A stretch of 64,000 nucleotides of DNA from Roseovarius sp. UBA6217 (GTDB lineage Bacteria > Pseudomonadota > Alphaproteobacteria > Rhodobacterales > Rhodobacteraceae), in assembly GCA_002421985.1 (NCBI GenBank), contig DISF01000043.1, positions 13,088 through 77,087 on the forward strand, read 5' to 3'. Position numbers and translations under genes: made by a program. The notes under the pieces were generated by a model that was given only the letters and a program-made list of their open reading frames with translations, did not search any database and was not told the origin of the DNA. Positions within the stretch are counted from its first letter, which is position 1, and every line of letters begins with the position of its first letter. Shown here piece after piece: positions 28,881 to 39,337 of the stretch.

Positions 28881-30188
28881 ATGCAGAAAACGGCATTTGG
28901 CGCGCTTCTGGCCGCCACCACAGCGCTGTCGCCGCTCGCCGCGATGGCTCAGACCGAAATCCAGTTCTGGCACGCCTTCACCGGGCGGCTTGGAGAGCTT
29001 GTGGCCGAGCAGGTGGCCAGTTTCAACGAGAGCCAGGGCGATTACACCGTCACCGCCACCCACAAGGGCAATTATTCCGAGACGCTCAACGCCGGGATCG
29101 CCGCCTTTCGCGCGGGCGAGCAGCCGCATATCCTGATGGTGTTCGAGGTGGGCACCGCCACGATGATGGGCGCGAAGGGCGCGATCAGGCCGGTCTACGA
29201 GGTCATGGCGGGGGCCGAATTCGATCCCGACGCCTATATCGGCGCGGTGAAGGGTTATTATACCACCACCGACGGGCAGATGCTGTCGCTGCCGTTCAAC
29301 TCCTCCACCCCGGTTCTGTGGGTCAACCGCGACGCGCTTGAGGGCGCGGGCATCGACCCCGATACCGACCTTTCGACGTGGCAGAATGTCGATGCGGTTC
29401 TGGATCAACTGGCCGAGGCCGGGCATTCCTGCCCGCTGACCACCGCCTGGCAAAGCTGGATTCACCTCGAAAACCTCTCGGCCTATCACGACGTGCCCTT
29501 TGCCACCAAAGACAACGGCTTTGCCGGGCTTGATACCGAGCTTGTCTTCAACGGCCCGGTGCAGGTGCAGCACATCGCCGCGATGGGGGAATGGGCGAAA
29601 GAGGGCAAATTCATCTATGCCGGCCGCCGCAACGAGGCCGGGGCCAATTTCCGCGGCGGCGATTGCGCGCTCTTCACCGAAAGCTCTGCGGGTTATGCGG
29701 GCATCAAGACCGAGGCGCAGTTCGATTTCGATGTGCGCCCCCTGCCCTATTGGGACGGCGTCGAGGGCGCGCCGCTGAACACCATCATCGGCGGGGCCTC
29801 GCTCTGGGTGATGGAGGGGCATGACCCGGCGGAATACGAGGCGGCGGCGGCCTTCCTCAACTTCCTGTCCTCGCCCGAAATTCAGGCCAAGTGGCATCAG
29901 GACACCGGCTATCTGCCGATCACCATCGCGGCCGGCGAGCTGACCCGCGAGCAGGGCTTCTACGACGCCAATCCAGGCACCGATGTGGCGGTGAAGCAGA
30001 TGACCGCGAACGCCCCCACGGCCAATTCCAAGGGGTTGCGGCTTGGCTCTTTCGACCAGATCCGCGGCATCATCGACGAAGAGCTTGAGGCGGTCTGGTC
30101 CGGCGACAAGGACGCGCAGGCGGCGCTCGACTCGGCTGTGACGCGCGGCAACCAGCTTCTGCGCCGGTTCGAGCGCGCCAGCAACTAA
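28881..30188 (+). CDS. ugpB: sn-glycerol-3-phosphate ABC transporter, substrate-binding protein
   Basis: Periplasmic binding protein, 435 aa, feeding the UgpAEC importer. A Sec signal peptide runs MQKTAFGALLAATTALSPLA with cleavage after AMA. The mature start TEIQFWHAF is typical of UgpB, and the region SLPFNSSTPVLWVNRDAL forms the ligand cleft. AGAGGA precedes ATG 28881, which is chosen over an upstream in-frame ATG. First gene of the ugpBAEC operon. Confidence 0.92.
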   Translation: MQKTAFGALLAATTALSPLAAMAQTEIQFWHAFTGRLGELVAEQVASFNESQGDYTVTATHKGNYSETLNAGIAAFRAGEQPHILMVFEVGTATMMGAKGAIRPVYEVMAGAEFDPDAYIGAVKGYYTTTDGQMLSLPFNSSTPVLWVNRDALEGAGIDPDTDLSTWQNVDAVLDQLAEAGHSCPLTTAWQSWIHLENLSAYHDVPFATKDNGFAGLDTELVFNGPVQVQHIAAMGEWAKEGKFIYAGRRNEAGANFRGGDCALFTESSAGYAGIKTEAQFDFDVRPLPYWDGVEGAPLNTIIGGASLWVMEGHDPAEYEAAAAFLNFLSSPEIQAKWHQDTGYLPITIAAGELTREQGFYDANPGTDVAVKQMTANAPTANSKGLRLGSFDQIRGIIDEELEAVWSGDKDAQAALDSAVTRGNQLLRRFERASN

Positions 30189-30227
30189 AGGCACATGGGG
30201 GCGGGCAACCGCCCCCCGGTCCCCCCC

Positions 30228-31109
30228 ATGGAAAAACGTGTCACCTTCAAGGGTTGGCTTCTGCCGCTCTGCCTGATCGCGCCGCAGGTGGTCATCTCTG
30301 CGGTGTTCTTCTTCTATCCCGCCGGTCAGGCGGTGTGGCAATCGCTGTTCATCCCCGACCCGTTCGGCCTCAAATCGCAATTCGTGGGGCTGGAGAATTT
30401 CGAATACCTGCTGGGCGATCCCTATTACCGCGCCTCTTTCGCCACCACCGCGATCTTTTCCACGCTGGTGACGCTGGCGGCGATGATCCCGGCGCTGTTT
30501 CTCGCGGTGATGGCCGACCGGCTGGTAAAATCGGCGGGCGTCTACCGCACGCTGCTCATCTGGCCCTATGCGGTGGCCCCTGCGGTTGCGGGGGTGCTGT
30601 GGCTTTTCATGTTCAACACGCGGGTGGGCGTGGTGGCGTGGTATCTGGGGCAGTTGGGCTATGACTGGAACCATGTCCTCAATGAGAGAGAGGCGATGGG
30701 CCTTGTCGTCGTCGCCTCTGCATGGGGGCGGATCAGCTACAATTTCCTGTTCTTCTTCGCCGCCCTTCAGGCCGTGCCCCGCTCGATCATCGAGGCGGCG
30801 GCGATCGACGGCGCGCGGTTCTGGCGGCGGTTCTTCACCATCGTGCTGCCTCTATTGTCGCCGACCACGTTCTTTTTGCTGGTGGTCAACATCGTCTATG
30901 CGTTCTTCGAGACCTTCGGCGTGATCCACACCATCACCAGCGGCGGGCCGCAACAGGCCACGACGATCCTCGTCTACAAGGTCTATTCCGACGGGTTCGT
31001 GGGGCAGGATCTCGGCTCAAGTGCCGCGCAATCGGTGATCCTTCTGGTGGTCGTGGGGCTGCTCACCGTGCTGCAATTCAAGTATATCGAGAAACGGGTG
31101 CATTACTGA
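30228..31109 (+). CDS. ugpA: sn-glycerol-3-phosphate ABC transporter permease
   Basis: A 293-aa inner-membrane permease, one half of the pore. The start [20 protein letters not shown] agrees with UgpA proteins. An in-frame ATG at 30195 has a better AAAGG ribosome site and would add 11 residues, so the true start is uncertain. The ABC coupling loop (EAA motif) is [20 protein letters not shown]. It overlaps ugpE by one base (TGATG). Confidence 0.92.
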   Translation: MEKRVTFKGWLLPLCLIAPQVVISAVFFFYPAGQAVWQSLFIPDPFGLKSQFVGLENFEYLLGDPYYRASFATTAIFSTLVTLAAMIPALFLAVMADRLVKSAGVYRTLLIWPYAVAPAVAGVLWLFMFNTRVGVVAWYLGQLGYDWNHVLNEREAMGLVVVASAWGRISYNFLFFFAALQAVPRSIIEAAAIDGARFWRRFFTIVLPLLSPTTFFLLVVNIVYAFFETFGVIHTITSGGPQQATTILVYKVYSDGFVGQDLGSSAAQSVILLVVVGLLTVLQFKYIEKRVHY

Positions 31110-31966
31110 TGGCGCGCCAGGTCACAGGCATGGTCGAGCGGCACGGGATGGGCCTCTGGCTCACCCATCTAGTGATGATCGCGGGGGTTCTGGTGATCTT
31201 CTTCCCGATCTGGCTGGCCTTTGTCGCCTCGACCGTCACGCAACCCGAGATCGTGCGCCCGCCAATGCCGGTCTGGCCCGGCGACCGGTTTGTGGAAAAC
31301 TACACGGCGGCGCTTTTCTCGGGCGTGAACGTGCCGGTGCTGGTGATGCTGGGCAACTCGCTCATCATGGCGGTGGGGATCGCGGTGGGCAAGATCATCA
31401 TCTCGCTGCTATCGGCCTTTGCCATCGTCTATTTCCGCTTTCCGGCGCGCAACCTGTTCTTCTGGCTGATCTTTCTCACGCTGATGCTGCCCGTCGAGGT
31501 GCGCATCGTGCCCACCTACGAGGTGATCGCGGGGTTCAGGATGCTCAACAGCTATTCGGGGCTCATTTTTCCGCTCATTGCCTCGGCCACGGCCACGTTC
31601 CTATTCCGGCAATTCTTTCTCACCGTGCCGGATGAATTGGCCGAGGCCGCACGCGTGGATGGCGCAGGGCCGATGCGGTTCTTCTGGGATATCCTCTTGC
31701 CGATGAGCCGCACCAATATTGCCGCGCTCTTCGTGATCCTGTTCATCTATGGCTGGAATCAATATCTCTGGCCGCTTCTGATCACCACCGACCCGTCGAT
31801 GAACACCATCGTGATGGGGCTGAAGCAGATGTTCCCGTCGGGCGACGATGTGGCCGACTGGCCGGTCATCATGGCCACCTCGATCCTTGCGATGATCCCG
31901 CCGGTGGTGGTGGTCATCTCGATGCAGAAACTTTTCATCCGCGGCCTCGTGGACAGCGAGAAATAG
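31109..31966 (+). CDS. ugpE: sn-glycerol-3-phosphate ABC transporter permease
   Basis: The second permease, 285 aa, pairing with UgpA. The coupling loop is [20 protein letters not shown], followed by the ILLPMSRTN helix and a [10 protein letters not shown] segment typical of UgpE. The frame remains open far upstream inside ugpA, but the ATG at 31109 overlaps the ugpA stop and gives the family length. Six membrane spans expected. Confidence 0.93.
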   Translation: MARQVTGMVERHGMGLWLTHLVMIAGVLVIFFPIWLAFVASTVTQPEIVRPPMPVWPGDRFVENYTAALFSGVNVPVLVMLGNSLIMAVGIAVGKIIISLLSAFAIVYFRFPARNLFFWLIFLTLMLPVEVRIVPTYEVIAGFRMLNSYSGLIFPLIASATATFLFRQFFLTVPDELAEAARVDGAGPMRFFWDILLPMSRTNIAALFVILFIYGWNQYLWPLLITTDPSMNTIVMGLKQMFPSGDDVADWPVIMATSILAMIPPVVVVISMQKLFIRGLVDSEK

Positions 31967-31971
31967 GCGAT

Positions 31972-33018
31972 ATGGCAACCGTAACCCTCGACAACATCCG
32001 CAAGAGCTTTGGCACCGACGAGGTCATCAAGGGCGTCTCGCTCGACGTGGCGGATGGCGAATTCATCGTCATCGTCGGCCCTTCGGGCTGTGGCAAATCC
32101 ACCCTTCTGCGCATGGTCGCGGGGCTGGAGACGATCACGGCAGGCGAATTGCGCATAGGCGGCACCCGCGCCAACGAGCGCGAGCCGATGGACCGCGACA
32201 TCGCCATGGTGTTCCAGAATTACGCGCTCTACCCGCATATGAGTGTGGCGCAGAACATGGGCTATGGGCTGCGGATCAAGGGCCTGCCCAAGGCGGAGGT
32301 CGCCGCCAAGGTGCGCGCTGCGGCAGAGCTTTTGCAACTGTCGGAGCTGCTGGAGCGCAAGCCCCGGCAGCTTTCGGGCGGGCAGCGGCAGCGCGTCGCC
32401 ATGGGCCGCGCCATCGTGCGTGAACCCAAGGTGTTTCTCTTTGACGAGCCGCTATCGAATCTCGATGCCAAGCTGCGCGTGCAGATGCGACTTGAGATTC
32501 GCGAGTTGCAGGCCAAGCTGGGGATCACCGCGCTTTACGTGACCCACGATCAGGTCGAGGCGATGACCATGGCCGACCGGATGATCGTGATGAATGAAGG
32601 CCGCGCCGAACAGATCGGCACGCCTCTGGATGTCTACGAGCGCCCCGCGAGCCTTTTTGCCGCGCAGTTCATCGGCAGCCCGTCGATGAACGTGATCGAG
32701 GCCGAGGGGCGCGAGGACGGGATGCATGTCGGGGATATGCTGCTGCCCAACCCGACCGGCGCGCGCGGCCCGGTCATGCTCGGGCTGCGCCCCGAGCATC
32801 TTGTGCCCGCGCCCGACGGCCCGCTTGCTTTGCGGGTCTTGCTGGCAGAGCCATTGGGAGCCAATACGCTCTTGCATGGAATGCTTGCGGGCGGCCAGAA
32901 CTTTACCGCAAGCCTGCCCGGCGTGCACACCACTGGCGGGGCCGAGGTGCTGCACCTGGGCATTGCACCGGAGAAGATGCACGTTTTTGACAAGCAAACC
33001 GGGCGGCGGCTGGGGTGA
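31972..33018 (+). CDS. ugpC: sn-glycerol-3-phosphate ABC transporter ATPase
   Basis: A 348-aa ATPase of the MalK/UgpC class that energises UgpAE. Walker [10 protein letters not shown], signature [14 protein letters not shown], Walker [16 protein letters not shown] and the switch His in [15 protein letters not shown] are all intact. The C-terminal TOBE regulatory domain (about residues 235-345) carries GLRPEHL. It follows ugpE by 5 bases and ends the operon, just before dispersed repeat copy A. Confidence 0.95.
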   Translation: MATVTLDNIRKSFGTDEVIKGVSLDVADGEFIVIVGPSGCGKSTLLRMVAGLETITAGELRIGGTRANEREPMDRDIAMVFQNYALYPHMSVAQNMGYGLRIKGLPKAEVAAKVRAAAELLQLSELLERKPRQLSGGQRQRVAMGRAIVREPKVFLFDEPLSNLDAKLRVQMRLEIRELQAKLGITALYVTHDQVEAMTMADRMIVMNEGRAEQIGTPLDVYERPASLFAAQFIGSPSMNVIEAEGREDGMHVGDMLLPNPTGARGPVMLGLRPEHLVPAPDGPLALRVLLAEPLGANTLLHGMLAGGQNFTASLPGVHTTGGAEVLHLGIAPEKMHVFDKQTGRRLG

Positions 33019-33053
33019 TCGTGGTCTGTTATTATCATTCGACATGATGCGCT

Positions 33054-33224
33054 GAGCCGCGCGGTGCCCGACCGCGGGTGGGCGCTGCAACGGTTGTGGA
33101 ATGCGTTTTATGGTGCCGAATACTTGAGCGATTGTGCGGATTGCACCGTAGCAAAAGCGCCCGCCCGTCCGGGCGGTCGGGCGCTCGCGCGGCGGTGCCT
33201 GCGGCACATTGATTCCGCGCGGGG
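33054..33224. repeat. Dispersed ~170-base repeat, copy A
   Basis: The segment from GAGCCGCGCG (33054) to TTCCGCGCGGGG (33224) recurs at 40526-40700. Over the first 140 bases the two copies differ at only about ten positions; a short variable stretch near the end is flanked again by identical TTCCGCGCGGGG. It contains a strong GC hairpin (33157-33184). It sits in the gap between the ends of ugpC and mnhG. Confidence 0.8.
33157..33184 (-). terminator. Strong GC hairpin inside repeat copy A
   Basis: GCGCCCG pairs with CGGGCGC around an inner GCCCG-TC-CGGGC stem. Read leftward it is followed by TTTTGC, so it can act as an intrinsic terminator for the Mrp operon, whose last stop is at 33253. The same hairpin with the same T run occurs in copy B at 40631-40658. 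Confidence 0.65.
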
Positions 33225-33252
33225 AAGGATTGCGAACGCCCCCCCGCCCCGC

Positions 33253-33648
33253 CTATGCGCCCGTCTCACCCTCTGCCTCGGCCTCGATCCGGGCGCGCTC
33301 GGCATCGCTTTCATAGCTGGCCCAGGGCCGCGCGCCGCCGGTGGGCGGCAGGTCTTCGGGCTTGTGGAGCAGGTGCAGATGCGTCTTGGCAATGAAATGC
33401 CCGGTAATCGGCGCGGTGAGGAACAGAAACAACGTGATCATCAACTCGTGAAACGAAAACTGCCCGACGATGAAATAGAAATACAGCATCGACGCGATCA
33501 GCGCGCCGCCCACCCCCAGCGTGGTCGCCTTGGTGGGCGCGTGCAGCCGCATCATCGGATCGGGCAGCTTGATAAGGCCAAAAGAGCCGACCAGCCCGAA
33601 CACGCCGCTGATGACAAGACAGGCGGAAATCGCGATCTCGGCAAGCAT
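33253..33648 (-). CDS. mnhG: Mrp Na+/H+ antiporter subunit G
   Basis: A 131-aa membrane subunit of the multi-subunit cation/proton antiporter. MLAEIAISACLVISGVFGLV begins three membrane helices, with the family segment LPDPMMRLHAPTKATTLGVGG. A charged C-terminal tail (ESDAERARIEAEAEGE) extends beyond the usual end. Last gene of the operon; it starts 11 bases after the mnhF stop. Confidence 0.9.
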   Translation of the reverse strand: MLAEIAISACLVISGVFGLVGSFGLIKLPDPMMRLHAPTKATTLGVGGALIASMLYFYFIVGQFSFHELMITLFLFLTAPITGHFIAKTHLHLLHKPEDLPPTGGARPWASYESDAERARIEAEAEGETGA

Positions 33649-33659
33649 GGCAGCGCCCC

Positions 33660-33929
33660 CTATTCGATGATGTCGCCGCGCAACAGAAAGCGCGTGTAGG
33701 ATACGGTTGAGATAAAGCCGGTCATGGCGATAATCATCGACGCCTCGAAATACATCGTGGTGCCCTTGAGGATACCGAAGAGCGCCAGAAGCGCGATAGC
33801 ATTGATGACCATCGTATCCAGCGCAAGGATGCGGTCGCCCAGGCTTGGCGCCCATATAACCCGGTAGGCATTCATCAAAAGCCCCAGCCCGAAACAGGCA
33901 AAGGCAAAGCTGAGCGCGGCCCCGATCAT
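33660..33929 (-). CDS. mnhF: Mrp Na+/H+ antiporter subunit F
   Basis: An 89-aa three-helix subunit. The conserved DRILALDTMVINAIALLALF is present in the middle helix. The start ATG at 33929 overlaps the mnhE stop by four bases (ATGA); the frame stays open upstream but is antisense-like there. Confidence 0.9.
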   Translation of the reverse strand: MIGAALSFAFACFGLGLLMNAYRVIWAPSLGDRILALDTMVINAIALLALFGILKGTTMYFEASMIIAMTGFISTVSYTRFLLRGDIIE

Positions 33930-34417
33930 TCGAATATCTCCTTCAGCCGGGCCTCGTAGCGGGCCTTGATCTCGTCGCGCACGGCGTCGGGGTCGGGCGC
34001 GTCGAGGCAATGAACCAGAAGGCTACGCCCGTCGGCGCTCACATCGCTCGACACGGTGCCGGGCGTCATGGTGATCGTGCCCGCCAGAACCGTGATCGCC
34101 TCTGGCGTGCGCAGATCGAGCGGGATGGCAATCCAGGCGGGATGCGTGTTGGCGTTGGATTTGAACAGGATCACCCAGGCGACCTGCACATTGGCCACGC
34201 AGATATCCCACAGCACCACAAGCACGTATTCGACGATCCGCGGCCAGCTTCGCAGCTTGGGCCGGTTGGGCCAGTAGGGCGAGGTGATGAGCGGGATGAT
34301 CACCCCGAGAATGGCACCAAGCACGAGGTTGCCCACCGTCACCTTGTTGACCAGCATCTGCCAGACCACGATCAGCAAGAGCGTCAAAAGCGGATGGGGA
34401 AGGATCTTGTGCAGCAT
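33926..34417 (-). CDS. mnhE: Mrp Na+/H+ antiporter subunit E
   Basis: A 163-aa subunit. After two N-terminal helices the conserved cytoplasmic part runs WVILFKSNANTHPAWIAIPL and LAGTITMTPGTVSSDVSADG, which is diagnostic for MnhE. A GGGAGG ribosome site supports the ATG at 34417. It lies 14 bases after the mnhD stop. Confidence 0.93.
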   Translation of the reverse strand: MLHKILPHPLLTLLLIVVWQMLVNKVTVGNLVLGAILGVIIPLITSPYWPNRPKLRSWPRIVEYVLVVLWDICVANVQVAWVILFKSNANTHPAWIAIPLDLRTPEAITVLAGTITMTPGTVSSDVSADGRSLLVHCLDAPDPDAVRDEIKARYEARLKEIFE

Positions 34418-34431
34418 GTCGTGTCCCTCCC

Positions 34432-35934
34432 TCAACCCTGCCCCAAAACGGCGGCGATATAGGCGGCGGGCGCGTGCATCTGCGCCGCCGTCGCCTCAAG
34501 ATAGCGCATCACCGGCCCGGCAAGAACCGCGAGCATCCCCACCCCGGCAAGCAGTGCGAAACACGCCACCAGCGGCAGCGCCGGTTGCGGCGCGGGGGAG
34601 GAGTCTGCCCCGTCAAGCTTCCAGAACACCACACTGCCCGCCTGCGCAAATCCCAGCACCGCCACCAGCGAGGTGGCCAGCACCGCGCCCCAGATGAGCC
34701 AGACATCCGCCATCTCGCGCGTGGCGTCCAGCACCAGAAGCTTGCCGACAAAGCCCGAGAGCGGCGGCAGCCCGGCGGTGGCGATAGCCGCGCCGAACCA
34801 CAGTGCCGCCAGCATCCCGTGCTGTGCCATGCGCGGCCCCGGCACCAACGCGCCACCCAGCGCCCCGCGCCGCGCGCGCACCAGATCGACCACGAGGAAC
34901 AGAAGTGCCCCTGCCAGGGTCGAGTGGATGGTGTAATAAAGCGCCGCCGCCGTGCTCTGCGGCGTGAACACCGCCACCGCGATCAGCAGCGTGCCCATCG
35001 AGCCGATGGCGGCAAAGGCCGCCAGCCGCCCAAGCCTCTTCGCGCCCAGAATGCCGATCATCCCCACCGCCAGCGTCGCGAGCGCGCCAAAAAGCAGCAC
35101 TTCGTCGATCAGGTCGGCGGTGACATCCAGATCGGGGCCGAAAATCAGCGTGTAGAACCGCAAGATCGCATAGGCCCCGATCTTTGTCATGATGGCAAAG
35201 AGCGCTGCCACCGGTGCCGGGGCCTCGGCATAGGTGTTGGGCAGCCAGAAATGCAGCGGCAACAGCGCCGCCTTGACCGCAAAGACCAGAAACAAAAGCA
35301 TCGCGCCCACCCGCAGAAGCGCGCTGTCCTCCACCGGTATCTCGGCGGCGCGCACCGCCAGATCGGCCATGTTGAGCGTGCCCGTCACCGCATAGATGGT
35401 GCCCAGCGCGAACAGGAACAGGGTCGAACCAAGCAGGTTGTAGATGACATATTGCACCCCCGCCTTGAGCCTGCGCGCGCCCCCCGCATGGATCATCAGC
35501 CCGTAAGAGGCGATGAGCAGAACCTCGAAGAACACAAAGAGGTTGAACGCGTCGCCGGTGAGGAACGCGCCGCAGATTCCCATGAGCTGAAACTGCCACA
35601 GCGCGTGGAAATTGCGCCCCCGCTGATCCCAGCCGGTGCCGATTGCGTAAAGCAGCACCACGAGCGCCAGCACCGCCGTGAGCAGCACCATCAGCGCCGA
35701 CAGCCGGTCGAGCACCAGCACGATCCCGAAAGGTGCGGGCCAGTTGCCCAGCTCATAGACGGTGATGCCGCCGCCCGCCGCCTCGGCCAGCAGTCCCAGC
35801 GCCACCGCCACAAGCGCCACGCAGCCCGCCACCGAGAACACCCGCTGCAACGCCGCGTGATAGCGCATCGCAAGGGTCATGATCGCCGCCAGCACTGCGG
35901 GCAGCACAACCGGCACGATGATCCAGTGGCTCAT
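34432..35934 (-). CDS. mnhD: Mrp Na+/H+ antiporter subunit D
   Basis: A 500-aa proton-channel-like subunit related to NuoM/NuoN. Fourteen hydrophobic spans are predicted; the antiporter signature includes the conserved glutamate in LFVFFEVLLIASYGLM and lysine in FAVKAALLPLHFWLPN. It overlaps mnhC by four bases (ATGA). Confidence 0.94.
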   Translation of the reverse strand: MSHWIIVPVVLPAVLAAIMTLAMRYHAALQRVFSVAGCVALVAVALGLLAEAAGGGITVYELGNWPAPFGIVLVLDRLSALMVLLTAVLALVVLLYAIGTGWDQRGRNFHALWQFQLMGICGAFLTGDAFNLFVFFEVLLIASYGLMIHAGGARRLKAGVQYVIYNLLGSTLFLFALGTIYAVTGTLNMADLAVRAAEIPVEDSALLRVGAMLLFLVFAVKAALLPLHFWLPNTYAEAPAPVAALFAIMTKIGAYAILRFYTLIFGPDLDVTADLIDEVLLFGALATLAVGMIGILGAKRLGRLAAFAAIGSMGTLLIAVAVFTPQSTAAALYYTIHSTLAGALLFLVVDLVRARRGALGGALVPGPRMAQHGMLAALWFGAAIATAGLPPLSGFVGKLLVLDATREMADVWLIWGAVLATSLVAVLGFAQAGSVVFWKLDGADSSPAPQPALPLVACFALLAGVGMLAVLAGPVMRYLEATAAQMHAPAAYIAAVLGQG

Positions 35935-36281
35935 GCCCCGCCCTCCGCGCCGCTATCATCGGGCGGCAGGCACACATCATCGTCGCCCGCCGACAGATAC
36001 GCCCCGAGCGCCAGCATCACCGCCACCGCCGTCATCCCGAAGGAGATCACGATCGCAGTCAGCACCAGCGCCTGCGGCAGCGGATCGGTATAGCTCTCGA
36101 CCCCCTTTCTCAGGATCGGCGGCATGTCCACCGCCAGCCGCCCGGTGATGAACAGAAAGAGGTTGACCGCATAGGTCAGCAGCGACAGACCGACGATCAC
36201 CGGGAATGTCCTGAGCCGCAGCACGAGGTAAATCCCCGCAGCCGTCAGCAGGCCGATGGCCGATGCCATGAGCGCTTCCAT
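35931..36281 (-). CDS. mnhC: Mrp Na+/H+ antiporter subunit C
   Basis: A 116-aa subunit homologous to NuoK. Three helices with LTYAVNLFLFITGRL and DPLPQALVLTAIVISFGMTA, the typical NuoK-like ending. The ATG at 36281 is one base after the mnhA stop region; the upstream open frame is not family-like. Confidence 0.93.
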   Translation of the reverse strand: MEALMASAIGLLTAAGIYLVLRLRTFPVIVGLSLLTYAVNLFLFITGRLAVDMPPILRKGVESYTDPLPQALVLTAIVISFGMTAVAVMLALGAYLSAGDDDVCLPPDDSGAEGGA

Positions 36282-36282
36282 G

Positions 36283-39162
36283 TCAGACCCCTCCCCCGGC
36301 TTGATCGTTCTCGCGCGCCGGGTCCACATCCATCGGGTGGATGTTGACCGTCCCGCCCGCGCGCCGCGCCATGCTCGACAGGCTTTGCAGCGCGAGCATG
36401 ACCGCGCCCACCACCGTCAGGAACACGCCGATATCAAAGGCGATGGCCGTGGCCCACTCGAATTCCTCGATCGGCGGAAAATGCAGATAGCCGTAATCCG
36501 AGGTCAGGAACGGCCGCCCCGCCAGCCATGCCCCGCCCCCCGTCACCGCCGCGATCAGCACGCCAAGCCCGATGGTGGCGTGATAGGTCACCCGTTGGCG
36601 CGCCTCCGCCCAGGCATAGCCCGAGGCCATGTATTGCATCACAAAGGCGATGGCCACGATCAGCCCGGCGATGAACCCGCCCCCCGGCTCGTTATGGCCG
36701 CGCAAGAAGATATAGGCCCCCACCATCAGCGCAATGGGCATCATCACGCGGGTGGCCACCACCATCATGAGCGGGTGACGGTCGCCCGCCTGCCCCTCGG
36801 GGTTGGTATCCGGGTCCAGCCGCGAGAGCCTGCGCCCCCCCTCGCCGCGCAGCACCGTATCGGTCAGGGCGAATATCACCAGCGCCGCGATCCCCAGCAC
36901 GATGATTTCGCCGAACGTGTCAAAGCCCCGGAAATCCACCAGGATCACGTTGACCACATTGGTGCCGCCGCCGCCCTTGTAGGCATTGGCGAGGTGAAAG
37001 GCCGAGATGCTGTCAAAGGCGAAATCGCGCACCATGATGGCATAGCTCAGCCCAGCCACCGCCGCACCACCGCCAAGCGCGATCACCCCATCGCGCAGCC
37101 GCCTGCCCGCGCTGCTTTCGGCGGGCGTCTCGCGCGGCAGGAAATTGAGCGCGAGCAACAGCAGGATGATCGTCACCACCTCCACCGATATCTGCGTCAG
37201 CGCCAGATCGGGGGCCGAGAAATAGACGAATGCCAGCGACACCATCAATCCCGCGATCCCCAGCAGCACCAGCGCCGTGAACCGCGCCCGGTGATAGACC
37301 ACCAGAAGCACCGTGGCCACCGCCAGCAGCACCCAGCCCACCGCCGGGATCAGCGCCACCGGCAGCGGCGCGCGCGAGGGCGGTGCCATCCCGCCCGCGC
37401 TCCACGCCATCCAGCCCAGCACCGGCACCACCACCGCAAAGACGGCGGCGTTGCGCATCAGGCTGCCATCATGCACCCCGTCGGTGAGCATTGTCGCCCA
37501 CCGCGTCGCCGCCCGCGTCACCGCGTCGAACATGCGCTTTGCCTCGGGGCGCGGCGTGGCGTTCCACATGCCCGTCAGGGGCGCGTGCCCCGCCAGCAGC
37601 AGCGCGCCGCCCGCCACCGCGATCACCGACATCCAGAAGGCGGGCACCAGCCCGTGCCAGTGATAGATCTTCACATATGGCTCTGCCCCCGTCACCGCCT
37701 GCGCCGCCACCCGCACCAGATCGCCGGCAAAGGTCATCGGCATCACCCCGATCAACACTACCAGCACGGTCAGAAACGCAGGGGCCGCCCACATGCCGAA
37801 ACCGGGATCATGCGGCTCGGCCGGGTAGTCGCTGCGCTTGGGGCCAAGGAACACATGCGCGATATAGCGAAACGAATAGGCGACCGAGAAAAGCGCGCCC
37901 AGCGTCGCCACCGCCCCCATCAGCCAGGCGGGCCCGAACCACTGTGTATGCGCCACCTCCTCCAGCATCATTTCCTTGGACAGGAACCCGTTCAGTGGCG
38001 GAATGCCCGCCATCGACAGCGCCGCAATCGTGGCAATGGTGAAGGTGATCGGCATCAGATGCCGCAAGCCCCCCAACCGCTTGATATCACGGGTATGCGC
38101 CTCGTGATCTACAATACCGGCGGTCATGAAGAGTGCGGCCTTGAAGGTCGCGTGATTGATGATGTGGAACACCGCCACCACTGCCGCCGCCTTGGTGCCA
38201 AGCCCCAGAAGCATGGTGATGAGGCCCAGATGCGAGACCGTCGAGAAGGCCAGCAGCGCCTTGAGATCATCCTTGAACAGCGCGATCTTGGCCGCCATCA
38301 CCATGGTGATCAGGCCCGTCGTCGCCACGATCCAGAACCATTCGGGCGTGCCCGCCAGCACCGGCCACATCCGCGCCATGAGAAACAGCCCCGCCTTCAC
38401 CATCGTGGCCGAATGCAGATAGGCCGAGACGGGCGTGGGCGCGGCCATCGCGTGCGGCAGCCAGAAGTGGAACGGGAACTGCGCCGATTTGGTGAAACAG
38501 CCCAAAAGAATCAGAATCAGGGCGGGCAGATAGAGCGGGCTTGCCTGAATCGCGTCCTTCTGTGTCAGGATCACGCTCAGGTCATAGCTTCCGGCGATGT
38601 TGCCCAGGATGAGCATCCCCGCGATCATCGCAAGCCCGCCCATGCCCGTCACCGTCAGGGCCATCCGCGCGCCCTGACGGCCCTCGGGAAGGTGCTTCCA
38701 ATAGCCGATGAGCAGGAAGGACGAGAGCGATGTCAGCTCCCAGAACACCAGCAAAAGCAGGATGTTGTCCGACAGGACAATCCCCACCATCGCGCCCTGG
38801 AACAAGAGCAGATAGGTGTAGAACTGCCCCATCGGATCCTCTCGCGACAGATAAAACCGCGCGTAGAGGATAATCAGAAGGCCAATGCCAAGAATCATCC
38901 CGGCAAACAGCAGCCCCAGCCCGTCGAGCATGAAATTGACGTTGAGGCCCAGCGATGGCAGCCATTCGATGTGATAGGTCAGCACCTCGCCGCGCATCAC
39001 GGACGGCACGCATAGCAGCAAGAGTGTCAGCGCAAGGATCGTGGCCGAGGCGGTAAAGGCGGCGCAGGTATTGCGCCCGGCCTGAATCATAAGCCCCGGC
39101 AGCAGCGCGCCCAGAAACGGCAGCGCCGCGATGATCGGCAAGAACACTGCGGCGGTTTGCAT
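36283..39162 (-). CDS. mnhA: Mrp Na+/H+ antiporter fused subunit A/B
   Basis: A 959-aa fusion of subunit A (NuoL-like) and subunit B, the group 2 Mrp form. The A part has the ion-path residues in FWELTSLSSFLLIGYWKH and TKSAQFPFHFWLPHAM, and LHSATMVKAGLFLMAR. The B-like end carries VMMPIALMVGAYIFLRGHNE and EPGGGFIAGLIVAIAFVMQY. A separate mnhB gene is therefore not expected. First gene of the six-gene operon. Confidence 0.95.
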   Translation of the reverse strand: MQTAAVFLPIIAALPFLGALLPGLMIQAGRNTCAAFTASATILALTLLLLCVPSVMRGEVLTYHIEWLPSLGLNVNFMLDGLGLLFAGMILGIGLLIILYARFYLSREDPMGQFYTYLLLFQGAMVGIVLSDNILLLLVFWELTSLSSFLLIGYWKHLPEGRQGARMALTVTGMGGLAMIAGMLILGNIAGSYDLSVILTQKDAIQASPLYLPALILILLGCFTKSAQFPFHFWLPHAMAAPTPVSAYLHSATMVKAGLFLMARMWPVLAGTPEWFWIVATTGLITMVMAAKIALFKDDLKALLAFSTVSHLGLITMLLGLGTKAAAVVAVFHIINHATFKAALFMTAGIVDHEAHTRDIKRLGGLRHLMPITFTIATIAALSMAGIPPLNGFLSKEMMLEEVAHTQWFGPAWLMGAVATLGALFSVAYSFRYIAHVFLGPKRSDYPAEPHDPGFGMWAAPAFLTVLVVLIGVMPMTFAGDLVRVAAQAVTGAEPYVKIYHWHGLVPAFWMSVIAVAGGALLLAGHAPLTGMWNATPRPEAKRMFDAVTRAATRWATMLTDGVHDGSLMRNAAVFAVVVPVLGWMAWSAGGMAPPSRAPLPVALIPAVGWVLLAVATVLLVVYHRARFTALVLLGIAGLMVSLAFVYFSAPDLALTQISVEVVTIILLLLALNFLPRETPAESSAGRRLRDGVIALGGGAAVAGLSYAIMVRDFAFDSISAFHLANAYKGGGGTNVVNVILVDFRGFDTFGEIIVLGIAALVIFALTDTVLRGEGGRRLSRLDPDTNPEGQAGDRHPLMMVVATRVMMPIALMVGAYIFLRGHNEPGGGFIAGLIVAIAFVMQYMASGYAWAEARQRVTYHATIGLGVLIAAVTGGGAWLAGRPFLTSDYGYLHFPPIEEFEWATAIAFDIGVFLTVVGAVMLALQSLSSMARRAGGTVNIHPMDVDPARENDQAGGGV

Positions 39163-39337
39163 CCCGGCCTGCCCCCCTGTCCCGGTCCCGTGGTCCGCTC
39201 CTCATGCCGCGACCGGATAACCGGCGCGGGTCGGACCCTCTTGTGTTGTCACGGCAATATAGGGATGCCCCCGCCCGCAACAAGTCGATTCCGACATCGC
39301 ATCAGGCAGAAACGATGCGAGCGCCGGGGCCGCACGC

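Noticed and set aside
33054..33224. Small proteins encoded in the dispersed repeat
   Set aside because: Both copies keep short frames on each strand, but these follow from high DNA identity; starts and ends differ and no ribosome site is shared.
36256..39015. A 919-codon open frame opposite mnhA
   Set aside because: Same kind of shadow: no hydrophobic pattern, extreme His/Arg content, and it lies antisense to a clear membrane protein.
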